Of a stretch of DNA of 64,000 bases, positions 10,929 to 21,926 are shown in pieces. Position numbers and translations under genes: made by a program. Each line of letters begins with the position of its first letter. The first letter of the stretch is position 1. This stretch comes from Fasciolopsis buskii (taxonomy: Eukaryota; Platyhelminthes; Trematoda; Plagiorchiida; Fasciolidae). Location: NCBI GenBank assembly GCA_008360955.1, contig LUCM01005855.1, forward strand, positions 1,633-65,632, given 5' to 3'. The notes below the pieces were generated by a model. The model had not been told where the DNA came from. It made no database searches and was given only the letters and a program-made list of their open reading frames with translations.

Positions 10929-11979
10929 GTAGTTCTTACTCGGGGAAAAAATACAAGCCATGAGGCTTACAATTAGCGCCAGAAATGCCCCTCTTACGTG
11001 CGTGCTTCATGTGTTAACTTCGATTGCAGTAATCAATAGGACGTTTTTGGGAATCAAACGGCAAGGAAAGGCAAGTAAATGATTTATTAAAAAAAGATCA
11101 AGTGTACAGATCATTATTTGGAATTTCCACTGATGTTGACTATGATGGTTCTGATTATTCTTTACATCAATTGATCGATTACTGTTACCGGTAATTCGTA
11201 ACAAGCTTTCAAGGAGACACTTTTCAAAACTGGAACTGTCGTTGTAAGTAAGATGTTTCGCACACAGATGGATGGGCACAACTTCAAGTATAATTTTAGT
11301 GCCAATTTGGCATAGGAATGTACAAATATGAGGATAACTAGATAGAAAGGTATCGGGCACCCATATCTGATAAACGGCAATAACCGCAGAATCGGGGAGA
11401 TTTTCCCAACTATCCATAAAACCTACAACAAAAACATACACAGGGATCTTGTTTCCTTTTTCGGAGGGCTGAATTTGTCTGACCGAACTATCATGTTTTT
11501 TGAATGCATTCATCTTTATTTCACGGTCCTAGTGACTTAAATAAGTTTATGGTAAAAAATTAGTCAATCTGTTTTTAAATGGTCCCAACTGTTTTATGGT
11601 AGATTCACATTCATTCATTTTTTCTCTGCGTACGTTGCTTAAGCTCCCCGTTGCAGTTTGTTGATTTGCAGTGGTTTTAGAAACTGGAAACTGGCAGTAT
11701 TACGCTGAGTTATTAAAAAGAACAAAAGCCAGTTATCCAAATCAATTTCTAGGGTCGCCCATCCACGGACAGACTAAAAACTTTCCAGGGATGCGGAAAT
11801 GTGAACCGTTTGCTAAACGGATAGTCTTTCCATGTTTCTCTGTCAATCACAACCTTTTTAACAGAACTTCTAGTTTATCTGATTTTTATGACGTTTCTGC
11901 TTTATTTTGCCTGGAGATAATGAATGCAACAGTCCTGCGATTTGTTAAGTTGAAACGATTACTTTTCATTGTCCTGCAG
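10929..11979 (+). other. NBAS intron between exons 3 and 4 (may hide a small exon)
   Basis: No repeat was recognised. At 11671-11760 there is a short plus-strand frame behind the acceptor-like TTTGCAG (KTGNWQYYAELLKRT-like reading) that could be the missing small exon, but its phase does not reconcile both neighbours. A 168-codon minus-strand ORF (11007-11513) has no family resemblance and I treat it as chance. Confidence 0.4.
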
Positions 11980-12442
11980 TTGTTGCCATCCTGACTGGAA
12001 TCCTTCATGTGATTCAGAAGTACCAACCATTGGTCAATGAACAAAAGTCCCTGGATCAATTTCATGCCTATTCACAAAATGTCCTCAAAATTATTCGATC
12101 TGTTACTGCTTATGCAGATAGTTTTAGAAAAAAATGCTTACCTGGAGATCTGGACTCGTTTGGAAAAATTTCAGCTGAACTGGATGCAGCCGAGCGATTT
12201 GCAATTGGCTTGGGTGAACTTTGTGATCTGGCTCGAGATTTCGAGTCTCATTTGGGTAGTTCGGGAAAAATGGGCGTCATGTCGATTGGTCTGTTGATGG
12301 ATGCATCTGTGAGTGGTGCTGTTTTTCGCCAGTTTCTTACCCGCTGGGTAGCCATGATTACGCGATTAGCAGTGGCCCAGGATATCAAAGAGCGCGCTAA
12401 TTCAGCTACAGTAGAACCAGAAATTACGCTGGAAGAACTGAC
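11980..12442 (+). CDS. NBAS: NBAS homologue, coding exon 4
   Basis: Behind a good acceptor (TTTTCATTGTCCTGCAG, AG at 11978-11979) the frame reads VAILTGILHVIQKYQPLV, then AELDAAERFAIGLGELCD and ASVSGAVFRQFLTRWVAMIT. The last two match human HDMVDQLEQILSVSELLEKHG and SSSEEARKLMVRLTRH in order. It is helical, Sec39-like sequence. The donor AC|GTAAGT at 12443 leaves phase 2, which joins exactly to the next exon. The 5' boundary needs one base from an upstream exon and is the least secure point of the gene model. Confidence 0.75.
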
Positions 12443-12689
12443 GTAAGTTTTTTGAACAACAGTTTTGTTAATTTTATTTCGAGAATCAACCGGTAGCTCA
12501 GTTTTATGGATTCACTTGGGTTTCCGTCCTGTTATGCAACCGCGTTAAGTTTGGTTGGATTCAAGGGAACTTCTTATGGTGGTGTTTACGCGTTTAATCT
12601 CCATAGTTGTGGAGAGATTCGAAATGTGCCTCTGGTCAGTCATTTACGAAAGTCTACTTTGGTAAAGGCCTAATAAATTACTCCATTGC
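12443..12689 (+). other. NBAS intron 4, 5' part
   Basis: This is intronic sequence with a consensus donor GTAAGT. Nothing else was recognised before the retroelement fragment. Confidence 0.5.
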
Positions 12690-13240
12690 ATACTTCATAC
12701 ATGAGTGCTTCGGATGGGACAGATACTGTAGCGTTGTGGGCCTGTTGTTCTGGGGAGGACAGGAAATTATAACCCTGAAGCTTGCTCTCTGTAGATCAGG
12801 AAAATTCTGTTAGTAACTTAGAAGTTAGGTGTAAGATACTAAGTCCTGCGATTTGATCTTCAGAAGAGGCACAATATGTGAATAGATGTGTTTAGAGCGT
12901 TTTGCACATGCCCCCAGCACCACTCCCTTATTGTACGCTATTCTTCGAGGTAGATAATGGTGGGAAGATGGGTCTGAATGGCCAGTCAGTGACATCGCAA
13001 AAGTATGAAAGGATTAACCATTGGACTGGCTTGTGTTGGTACAGTACAGTATCGAGGTTTATAAGATCTTCCCGAGCAGTGGCTGGATACTGTGAGTGAT
13101 ATGGTTCAATGTCACGGTCAATGGGGTTCTTGCATTCAAAATGTTTTTTCTTCTATGTAATTCTTCAACTTGTTATTTTTTTACAGCTTCACGTTCTTTT
13201 TTCCTTTTTTAAGTAAACGATACTATGAGGTAGCAACAAG
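12690..13240 (+). mobile_element. 3' fragment of an RTE-like element (second subfamily) in NBAS intron 4
   Basis: Decayed C-terminal RT sequence (RYCSVVGLLFWGG, corresponding to the family's VYCAAVRSVLLYG) is followed by APLPYCTLFFEVDNGGKMGLN and GQSVTSQKYERINHWTGL. It then runs into a 3' untranslated part with ATTCTTCAACTTGTTATTTTT. The same 3' half occurs at 44,560-44,925 (LPYCTLFSRSSADREMNRN), so the two define a subfamily distinct from the copies at 1-370 and 5.9-8.4 kb. It is 5' truncated with no ORF. Confidence 0.65.
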
Positions 13241-13951
13241 GACCAGGACATTCTGGTGGAAGTATAATAATAATAGATCAGAAATGACAACGAGTAATAC
13301 AAAATCTTCAAGAAGCCTTCGAATTTGCCTCATTTTGGTCCGATAGTACATACGATGCTAAATCGCGGGTGGTATTCATAAGATTTAAATGAGATGTCAG
13401 GCCGGAGATAAGAAAAAACGTAGAAGCCACACACGCTACCCCTAAGACTGCTAACCAGCGCGCATGCTATCATTAGTTGTGTTTGAATGTTCATAATTGA
13501 ATATATGTTGCCGTATTGGCACCGCAGTCACACTGAATAGTCAAGGTTTCCGGCTAATGTGAGCTTGGTTACTGGGGGTCACTCGTCTGTCCAAATGTTG
13601 CACTGCGGCTGGAGCCTGTGTACAATTCATGCCGTAACAGATAGGTTCTAATCCTTCTCGAACGTTTTCTTTCAGCCTATTCAGTATGGCTTGCCCAGCT
13701 TTAGTATGGTCGCCTCAAGTTTCCATCCGATAAAACATTTTCGATGCGAATGGCAAATTCAGCGTTCACAACCTAGTGGGAATTAGCATGAGCTATGACC
13801 AACATCATCGGTCGTAACAAGAGATAATGTTTTAGCCTTAACTAGTCAACGGGGTCATTTACCGCTCTGATAGTAACCGAGCATTATGTTGTTTCATGGA
13901 ACTACTTGATTCTCTCATCTAGTTTCATCCTTTTGGCTTCACTTTTTCCAG
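13241..13951 (+). other. NBAS intron 4, 3' part
   Basis: This unassigned intron sequence ends in a strong acceptor, CTTTTGGCTTCACTTTTTCC then AG at 13950-13951. Confidence 0.5.
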
Positions 13952-16621
13952 AGAAGTCGTCACTCGTTTGCACGATATCTTGAAACGAACATTTTTCGGT
14001 TGCCCCGCCGAACACTGGATTTCTCTTGGATTACAATTCTCTCTCCTGGCTTCTGGAAATGAGCGACTTCTAAGTGTATCAGAAAAACTGCTGTCGAGTT
14101 GCAGTGCGAGTACATTATCGACTCCGATTGCGTCTAACTGGGTTTTATGCTTGTTGCTAGCTGTACGGTCTTACGTGGACTCCACGGCCCCGTCACCTAA
14201 CTATGGTTCTTATTCCGCTTCGAAAATGGATGCAAACGAAAGATTGGCACGTCGGTGCATTGATTTGTTTCGTAAGCTGCCTGATGTGACTACTCAACGT
14301 TGGAGTTCTCAGTTTGACTGCGAAGAACGTCTGTTAGACGTTTCTTCATACCTAGCTGAGGTTCGCGAAGTCACAAATACGCCTTCGGTCGAACTGACTG
14401 TTGCCCCACATCAACTTCGTCCATTTTGGTGTAATCCATACGAGTCGGAAACATTTACTCAGCGTTGCACCGTGTTCCAGTCCTCCTTGAAGGCCATCTT
14501 CACAACTAGAGAAGGCGGCAAACGTTTCAGTCATCTCCGGGCCAAGCTGACGCCGGAAAATTTGTCACAACTCGCCCGATTGTTTGGCCTTTCTGTAGTG
14601 CAAATAGTGGTTTGTTTTTTACGTACGCTTTACAAACGTGTGGAACTTACGTACCAGGACATTCAGCAAGTTGGGTCCGTTGATGACTGGATGCCAGGAA
14701 CCCTGGTACTTCTAACAAATGCTCTAGCTGATGGGATTGCTGAATATTGGTTTGTTTGCGCACAATGGGCTGGATATGCACTGGAAGAACACCCAAATAA
14801 GCATGTCACACTGACTTACCAGAAAAATCCCCAGTTGATAGACACAGTTTGGACTCCCCTTCATGCTGTTTTCGGAGTTAAACCGCAAGCACACTTGCAG
14901 TCGAGCGAGCGTATCGAGCGTTTTCGCACCAAACTGGCATTATTCGCCATGGCTCATTGTCCCGCGAAACACACGGAGACAATGTCCAGATTCTTGATTA
15001 TTGCACTGCATCGTTTGGCCCGTACGTCATTTATGCAATCTAATCATGAAAAAAGTAACATAGCAAGCCGATTTCAGCATATATCGATGAACCTTGGTCA
15101 TCTGATCCCAGGGCATTTGTCCCCCAGTCGCCATTCAGGCACGCGGGAATCAAAGCGTGATGACATCGTTAGACTGCCACTGCCTGTTTTCTATCGACCC
15201 ATGGTCTTCGAAGAATCAGACGACCTAGACGGTTTGATGAGAGGGACTGAATCAATTCTATCTATCAAACATATGAATTCATGGATTGTGCTCCTTGAAA
15301 GTTGGCTCGAAAAAAATCCTGCTAACTTAGATCCTATAAATTTGTCGTGCCTAGACGCGGCGATCGAAGATGGGCGATTAAGCCAGTCGTTTGCTTCTCT
15401 TAATGTCCCTATACTACAACTTACGGGATCGTCCAAATATCTTACCGCCTTCCATAATCATCTATATTTTCTAGCTCCCAGTCGTACATGTACCATTGGT
15501 GCATCCTTGCCAACTTCACGTTCCTTTTTTGCGGACAGACTGAGACTTTTCTTATCTCTGTGTGCACTTCCGTGTGAGAACTCTGGTGGATACTGGTCGC
15601 TTTCGTCCCGTAGTTGTTTTCCTTCAAGCAATTCATTGATTTCTCGTTTGGAAACATGTTCCAACTCTCTTATCAACCAGTGGTCGTATGAAGCAGTTCT
15701 TACCTCGTTAGCCGTTGCTTTGCGCGAGATGCTGCCAAATGTAGATTTGCATCGTTTCGATAGCGATCCAGATTTTCGAAAAGACACTGTGCTAAATGTT
15801 TGTCGCTCTCACCTCCCATTCGGCCTTCGCTTAGCCGTATTTTGTCGCATATCGCTTGATGAATGTTTCTATTCGCGACTTGCTACTCTGTTTGTTGATC
15901 GTCACGTTGAGAAACAGGCAGATCAGTCGGAAGCGAAATCTATTATCAGCTTGATTGCCCAACTTCCTGACGGTTTAATTAAGTTCATTCCCTGGATGGA
16001 AACAGCAATCTATCCATGGCTTGTGGGTTCCTTTTCTCCATTATTTTTGTTCAACATTATCCCGTCCTCTGTGTCATTGACTTCTGTTGCTGGTCTAACA
16101 GTTCAACTTCACAAGGAAATCCTGGAAGTATTATGTGCAGACCCAAGTTGCTCCTCGTTATTCACACAAATTTCCTACGCAAAACTTATCGTCATGCTCC
16201 TCCGCACAAGTCCGGACGAGAAAAATGATTTGTCGACACATTGTGGAACCGTCCAATCGTTCAGAGACCATGTACTTTATCCCTATCTAAAGTCAAAAGC
16301 TTTGGTAGATGGACTAAGCAGCGTCCTTTCAATTTTGCTTTCTGTCGGTGCAGCTAATTCCACCACATGCACTCGGGGGGATTTGGTTGCTATGTACAGT
16401 TTGCAAATATTGGACGGTTTGGATATTGGTGACTCTTGTTTCGATCTTCGGTCTCATGTATGCTGTTCTTTATCGTCTATGGCGTCTATGGATTCCGAAC
16501 AACTTCATCCACATAGATTTGAAATGTGGCTTCGGGATTTGCTGTTTAATCCAAGGTTGAAATACCTCTCGGTTGATCGGCGTCGTGTCGTGTTGGAAGA
16601 GGTGGTCAAGTTTTTACACCA
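13952..16621 (+). CDS. NBAS: NBAS homologue, coding exon 5 (largest C-terminal exon)
   Basis: This exon of about 890 codons covers the C-terminal half of NBAS. It opens by completing the codon left by exon 4 (AC+A) and reads EVVTRLHDILKRTFF, matching human HWRTLLQDMLTMQQ. Further landmarks in order are ERLARRCIDLFRKLPD (human MDLARCCLQLITDRP), RFRTKLALFAMAHCPAKHTE (human TRQELMAFALTHCPPSSIE) and DLHRFDSDPDFRKDTVL (human DVQRFTADDQYKRETIL). AIYPWLVGSF aligns with the KYIYPTIGGF region. The donor CACCA|GTGAGT at 16622 leaves phase 2. There is no membrane segment, consistent with a peripheral helical-solenoid tether. Confidence 0.9.
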
Positions 16622-17041
16622 GTGAGTTTGTTCCCGAATGTCGCTTCTCACGTAGTTCTGAATGTGACTGCACTTTTTTACTCATTAGGAACTGTATCAT
16701 ATAAAATCCCATATTATGGATAGAATTAGATAAAACATTTATTGTGGCTTCAAGTTGTTCTTTCACTATTTTCCCTCTAGTTTGCTTCCGAATAGTTCGT
16801 GATGTGAGGTGGCAGCCAAAACTGAAGCACATTAATAAAAGGTCGTAGTTGCCAGTACAGAGCTTATCCATCAAACTAAGATTAATTGAAGCATCGAGCT
16901 TCCGAGGTGGTCTAATTCGTGCTAAAACATACTTTGGAAAATTAGTATTCAACTGGATTTTGTACGCTGTTTTATCTGATAAGTTCATGTGAAGTTCCGT
17001 CCGTTTTCTTGCCCGTGTGTTAAAAATCACAAGTATTTATT

Positions 17042-17111
<70 letters not shown>

Positions 17112-17833
17112 TCAACGACATCTGTCTGGGCTTTCTGATGTAGTGTCTTCAGCACCACTCTCAGGTTTAAGGGAATTCCCGATATACTTGAGGATATTGA
17201 TGATTTCTAACTGTTTATCACAATGGATGTATCCGGATTCAGGTTTTTAGCAATTTTGGAAAATACCTTCAATCGGGAGGTTCAAAACACCCTACATGGT
17301 CACCTCAATAACCAAGGGATTTAGGAAGAATCAAATACCCCTTGCATCTTCACTCCCAAAGATGATATTGTCGGCGTACGCTGTCACTGTTCCCTGTCAA
17401 AATTCAAACCCACCGTCCGTTGGGACAAAATATCCTAAAAGAACACTCTTTTGGAAAGTCTACAAGAAACGGGTTATAGGACAATCTTATATCACTCTCC
17501 TGCAGATGATGGGCCCTACCTGACATGAGGTGGTTCATCTCTTCTTAAGACCGATGCAACTTCCCACGCCACTCATCTGAGAACAAATTCACATCATAGT
17601 CCTACACAATCACTCATTTTCACTGGCCATTACGCATTTGAAAGCAAACGATGGTTTCATTTATTTCAGAAAAAAATTCCGAATATGAATACTTATTGAG
17701 AAAACAACCCTGTTTATCGCTTACTTTTCGCGCTTCTCGTTTCATCTACTCACAAGTAGCCAGGTCTTGGTATAGGTTTCTTTCGGAATGCATTTGTCCG
17801 TACGGCCTTAAAACACTTCTGGTTACTTTTCAG
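16622..17833 (+). other. NBAS intron 5 with (TA)n tract
   Basis: This 1.2-kb intron has a consensus donor GTGAGT and the acceptor TTACTTTTCAG (AG at 17832-17833). Apart from the TA tract at 17047-17110 I recognise nothing. The ORF reading IYIYIY through it is a microsatellite translation. Confidence 0.65.
17047..17110. repeat. (TA)32 microsatellite
   Basis: There are 64 uninterrupted bases of TA within the last NBAS intron. It is a perfect alternating tract, self-complementary and likely length-polymorphic. Confidence 0.95.
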
Positions 17834-18269
17834 ACGCGTGGGAGGTTCCTCTGGGTTGCCGGATGAACAGTGGATATACCTGTTGAATCGCACAGTAGCT
17901 TATCAGGCACAAGTAGATCGTATTTCTGAATTGTTGAGTAATGTCCGTTTCCCCGGCGACCCCGTGGGCGCAGAATCGCAGACCTCGGACTTCTATACGC
18001 GATTCTTCCAAGTTCAACCGGATCAGACAGAATTAGCTTTGTGTCTTCTCAAGGAACTGGCAGTCCGTATCCTTGACGACCATTCGCAGTGTGCTGACCA
18101 TTCCGTATCGCAACCGTCAACTAGATGCCTAGAAGTGAAATCACGCTGGCTTGCGGAGCACTTCCCGGACTGCTTTCGGGCCCTGTCTGTCAATATAGAG
18201 GTATATGAACTCTTACTCTGCGAATTGTTTCGGATTGGCTGTATCCACTCTGATTATATTCGACTTTAG
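17834..18269 (+). CDS. NBAS: NBAS homologue, terminal coding exon 6
   Basis: The first base completes the codon left by exon 5 (CA+A), then RVGGSSGLPDEQWIYLLNR follows. The frame stays open for about 145 codons to TAG at 18267-18269 (SDYIRL*). A canonical AATAAA lies about 305 bases further on, which supports this as the last exon. The C-terminus shows little direct similarity to human NBAS, whose end is also its least conserved part. An alternative donor, GAG|GTATAT at 18201 (phase 0), would remove the last 22 codons and require more exons downstream; none was seen. The sum of exons is about 2,330 codons against 2,371 in human. Confidence 0.7.
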
Positions 18270-18600
18270 ATGTTCGCAAAGTTGAGGTTTTCCTCGTGGA
18301 TATTTTGAGATTTGGTTCTGCCCGTCTCTTTGCACTTGAATTGACGCTAGTTAGTAGGTATCCATCGGCTCTTGATGTCTTCCACGTTTCTTCAGAGGGG
18401 GCCATGTGTAAGGTCTTACTTTTGGGTTTCCAGCGGATTTATCACTTCGAAAGATATCAACAAGTAGAACTTGATTAAGTGCTGTATGTGACTGTGCCAC
18501 AGAACTTCACTGTTGTTGAGCAATTCTGCACTGCTTCGAAATGAGCTGAATAACCTACAGTTGTTAACAAATCAATAAAGTTCTTGGGCGATCAGTTGCA
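18270..18600 (+). other. Probable NBAS 3' untranslated region
   Basis: This is the sequence between the stop at 18269 and shortly after the polyadenylation signal at 18574. No other structure was recognised. Confidence 0.55.
18574..18579 (+). terminator. Polyadenylation signal AATAAA
   Basis: A canonical AATAAA followed by GTTCTTGGGCG lies at a sensible distance from the NBAS stop codon and just before the next interspersed repeat. Confidence 0.55.
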
Positions 18601-18649
18601 CAAAATCTCGATCTCACTTGTCGTACAAGAAATACGCAGTCATTGTAAC

Positions 18650-18900
18650 TGACCTGTCATTGTGCCATTACGACGAGACTGCACCTTGATGTGGTGTGAC
18701 GGCTTGCGTGCCTCCATGACCCAACGAGCTATACAAGATAGCTAATCTCAAGCAGATAATCCAATCATGCCTGGAAGGTCAATGGGTAGATGGCTGACGA
18801 AATAGTCTCCAGATCCTCCCATTCGGGGGTTGGTCTGAGTTGGGAGCTCATTCGGAAAAACGAGTGGAAGAGTGATTGACCCAAGTAGATATTCTCGTCC
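18650..18900 (+). repeat. Interspersed repeat family (CGAGACTGCAC type), copy 1
   Basis: It starts near ACGACGAGACTGCACCTTGATG and contains TGTGACGGCTTGCG, CCTCCATGACCCAACGAGCT and GGAAGGTCAATGGG. Related copies lie at 39,640-39,860 (+), 43,060-43,215 (-) and 44,985-45,045 (-). There is no coding capacity, and the class is unknown (SINE-like or a piece of a larger element). Confidence 0.6.
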
Positions 18901-19182
18901 CGTAAATTGTCTGATGCAGCCTTGAACGTTTCCTGCTGTTTTATTTTAAGCATTATTTTGACTACTGAATGTTGTTGATTACCATTCTCCATCCATCCCA
19001 TATGATATCCAGTGTAATTTCGATTCTTCTCCATCCTGCTACTACATCCATATTGATCTTCATCTTTACCATTTTACCCTCCTGATTTTTGACGAACCCA
19101 GCCACTTGACAACACCCACCATTTCCTCCCAGCCAAATTATGCGCCGGCGATGCGCACCTTTGATGCGTTTAAACATGGATT

Positions 19183-19693
19183 GACTCGCAGTGCGTGACT
19201 GATAGTCAGCGCCAGAAAGTTTCGGCGATGGATTATCTAGCTCTGATTTAGAGCCCAAAAACTCGTGACTACCTCATCTTATTGCAGGTTATGTTCATGA
19301 GAGCACAGACACTGCATCTTCACGACTAAATTTTTGTTTTACGATTTCCACTGCGCCATCTGTGCGTAAATTTGATCTTGCCTTGCGCATGACTCTCGAA
19401 TTTCGAGAAATATACCCATTATTATTATTATTATNGACTCGCAGTGCGCGACTCATAGTCGGCCCCAGAAAGTTATGGCATTGGATTATCTAGCTCTGAT
19501 TCGAAGCCCAAAAACTCGTGATTAGCCCATCTTATTGCAGGTTATGTTCATTAGAGCACAGAAACTGCATCTTCACGACTAAATTTTGTCTTCCGATTTC
19601 CAATGCGCCATCTATGTGTAAATGTGATCTTGCCTTGCGCATGACTCTCGAATTTCGAGAAATAAACCCATTATTATTATTATTATTATTATC
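19183..19693 (+). repeat. Direct tandem pair of a ~255-base unit ending in (ATT)n, split by one N
   Basis: Unit 1 (19183-19434) and unit 2 (19436-19693) both start at GACTCGCAGTGCG. Both carry GGATTATCTAGCTCTGATT and CATCTTATTGCAGGTTATG and end in CCATTATTATTATT. Position 19435 is N, exactly at the junction. The pair differs by scattered substitutions, so it is not a simple collapsed copy. The trinucleotide tail suggests a short retroposon inserted next to or into a copy of itself. Confidence 0.7.
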
Positions 19694-21926
19694 ATCTCAG
19701 TGCACGAAAACCCAAAAATAAATCCACATCATTATTTCTTTCTTTCTCACTCCTCACCGATGCCTCCAGTCCATTTTAACAAACCACAACTCCTATCTCA
19801 TCCATCACAATGGTCCCAAATGCCGGCTCTTGTGTTTTCCTATTGCCTTTGTTAAACTTTGATATCATCTTCCGCCTTTTTCATAAAATTCATATGGCAA
19901 ACCACTGTCAACTCCCACACTCCCAATTTCTAACTGAGCTCCGGGACTAGGGCCTGCCACCTGCGTACATGCACCCCAGCCTTCTTCTCTCATCACGAAC
20001 GATTCCTATCGCTCAATAATCTGGCTCCGAGTCTACAAATCTTATTGTTCTGACGGTGTTTAGAGGCGCTTACCTATAACTCAAGTCCTCCTACTGGCCG
20101 ACATATTCCGACCTCGTAGCCAGGCCACTTCGTCTAAATATTGACGTTCGCTGTCCTCTTCATTTCTTGCTCTTCATCATCGCCTCTCCATAAGCAAATG
20201 ACTTGGGCCTGATTAAATAACGTTCGTTTCTGATGGATCCAAATGACTCCCTTGGGAGGAAATCGGATCGACATCTTGAATTGTTCCTTTCTCACTCCTC
20301 CTCATTATCCCTTTTCATTTTAGATTCTTCAAAGCTCCTACTACCCCCCCGATCATAGAGTCTTTTGCGGATTAGTTTGTCCTTTATTGCCAGTTTCCAC
20401 TTACCACACCTGCGGGTTTTGACCGTTTCTTGTGCTTAAAATGCAATGTCTCATAGGGTGGAATATAACCCATGATTTCTGCGCTGTGGATTTAGTCAGC
20501 CCTCCAGTGCATCTGTCTTCTAGCTCGCTCGGTATTTACACCTACAACAGTTGTTCACTGTCCGTCCCACCAGAAACCGTTTCATTTTCCTTTACTTATA
20601 TCTCAGACGATCCACACACTAGATTAGCCTGTCCATCTATTCATATAGGCACTCCAAATAAAAACCCCGGATTGCTCACATAATCAGCCAAAACCCCTAT
20701 ATTTTCGGTTCCGCTATACGTTCTATTAGCCTACGTTTCTGAAACGCTCGTTGGATTGATCGTTTCTTAAGCCGCAGCTAGTAGCCACGGCAGACCACCG
20801 ACTAAATTTCTTCCCTGTTCGAGGCCGTACAGTTCTGCGGTGTTTTCATGGAAGAACTTACTTCATTCTATGTATATCGCAGTTTCGGTTCGCCTGGAAT
20901 TATCCATTCCTGGAAAAATGATTTCCCGTTTCTCCTATCTGTACCATTTTTGCACTCCTTCCTCCAAATCTCGAGTACAGCGCCGATACAAAAATAGTTC
21001 GGGGCCCGGTCGTATTCACCGATTTGGCCAGCGCACATCGGGCCTGCATCTCGGCTGCAGTTGTAGATAGGTTGGCGGATCATAAATCATTTTTTCACTC
21101 CTCAACGGTGTTCTCCAGGTTGGGTCTTCAGCACTTGATCAGACCCATCCACTAGCGCTGTTGTGGTAAAAAGCCCTACGGTCCCTGTGTTCAAGCAATT
21201 CAATTTGTACTGGCTTCCTCTTGATCCCTACAGAAGTTCTTCTGTCAAAACCACACGGAACGGACTCACGAAGGACAGTATGCTTATTGGCGTCCGATAT
21301 GAACTGACTTTCAAAATGCACCGCGACATTCGAGAACATCTGAGGACCGTCATTTCCCATGAACCTTTATTCTGTTCTGCGAAATTCCACATAAGACCGG
21401 TGCTCTTGGCAACTGTTCTCCACTCGAGTCCACCAAACATTGTCTGATTTGTTTCCGGTTCACCCTCTTTCTACAACCCGTCTTTTATCAGTGGACTTAG
21501 CTGAGACTCATGAATTTAAAATTGCCCAAATCAAGCCTCGTGGATTAGTCTAACGACGACACAGGTTCTATCTCGTCTCAACCGCCATACTTCTTGCCAA
21601 ATTTTTCGCACAATACTGCATATGTCCGTTCAGTATATTGCTCACCAGACTATGCAGTGCGCGGTGAACTGCCTACAAATTTTCCGTTTCCCGAGTTATC
21701 GCATTGTATCTTGTCAGGCTGTATCCGTTCTACCAAATCCAGTTCGGCTTTATTCCCAGCATTTAGAAAACTTATCAACTTAAGTGGCTTTCCGGTAAAG
21801 CTATCGGACTATTTCGTTTCGCTGCATGAATATAGTGGTCTGCGAGATACGACAAACTGACACCGAGCGATGCGGAGGAAAACTATGATAATGACGAAAA
21901 TTAAACGCCTACAATTCACTCCTGGG
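19694..21926. other. 2.2 kb without recognisable gene
   Basis: The sequence is C/T-rich on the plus strand. The largest plus ORFs (for example 21163-21447 and 21594-21860) show no family I recognise. At about 21885-21926 a short stretch translating KRLQFTPGKPKEIC* resembles the inverted counterpart at about 38,930-38,970 (KRPRLKFSPGKPKEIC*), so homology to the right-hand element copy extends slightly beyond the near-identical block. Confidence 0.4.

Noticed and set aside
11007..11513. 168-codon minus-strand ORF in an NBAS intron
   Set aside because: No family resemblance, no splice or start context, and irregular composition; most likely a chance ORF opposite intron sequence.
17017..17250. 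77-codon ORF on the plus strand
   Set aside because: It is mostly a translation of the (TA)32 tract (IYIYIY) within an NBAS intron.
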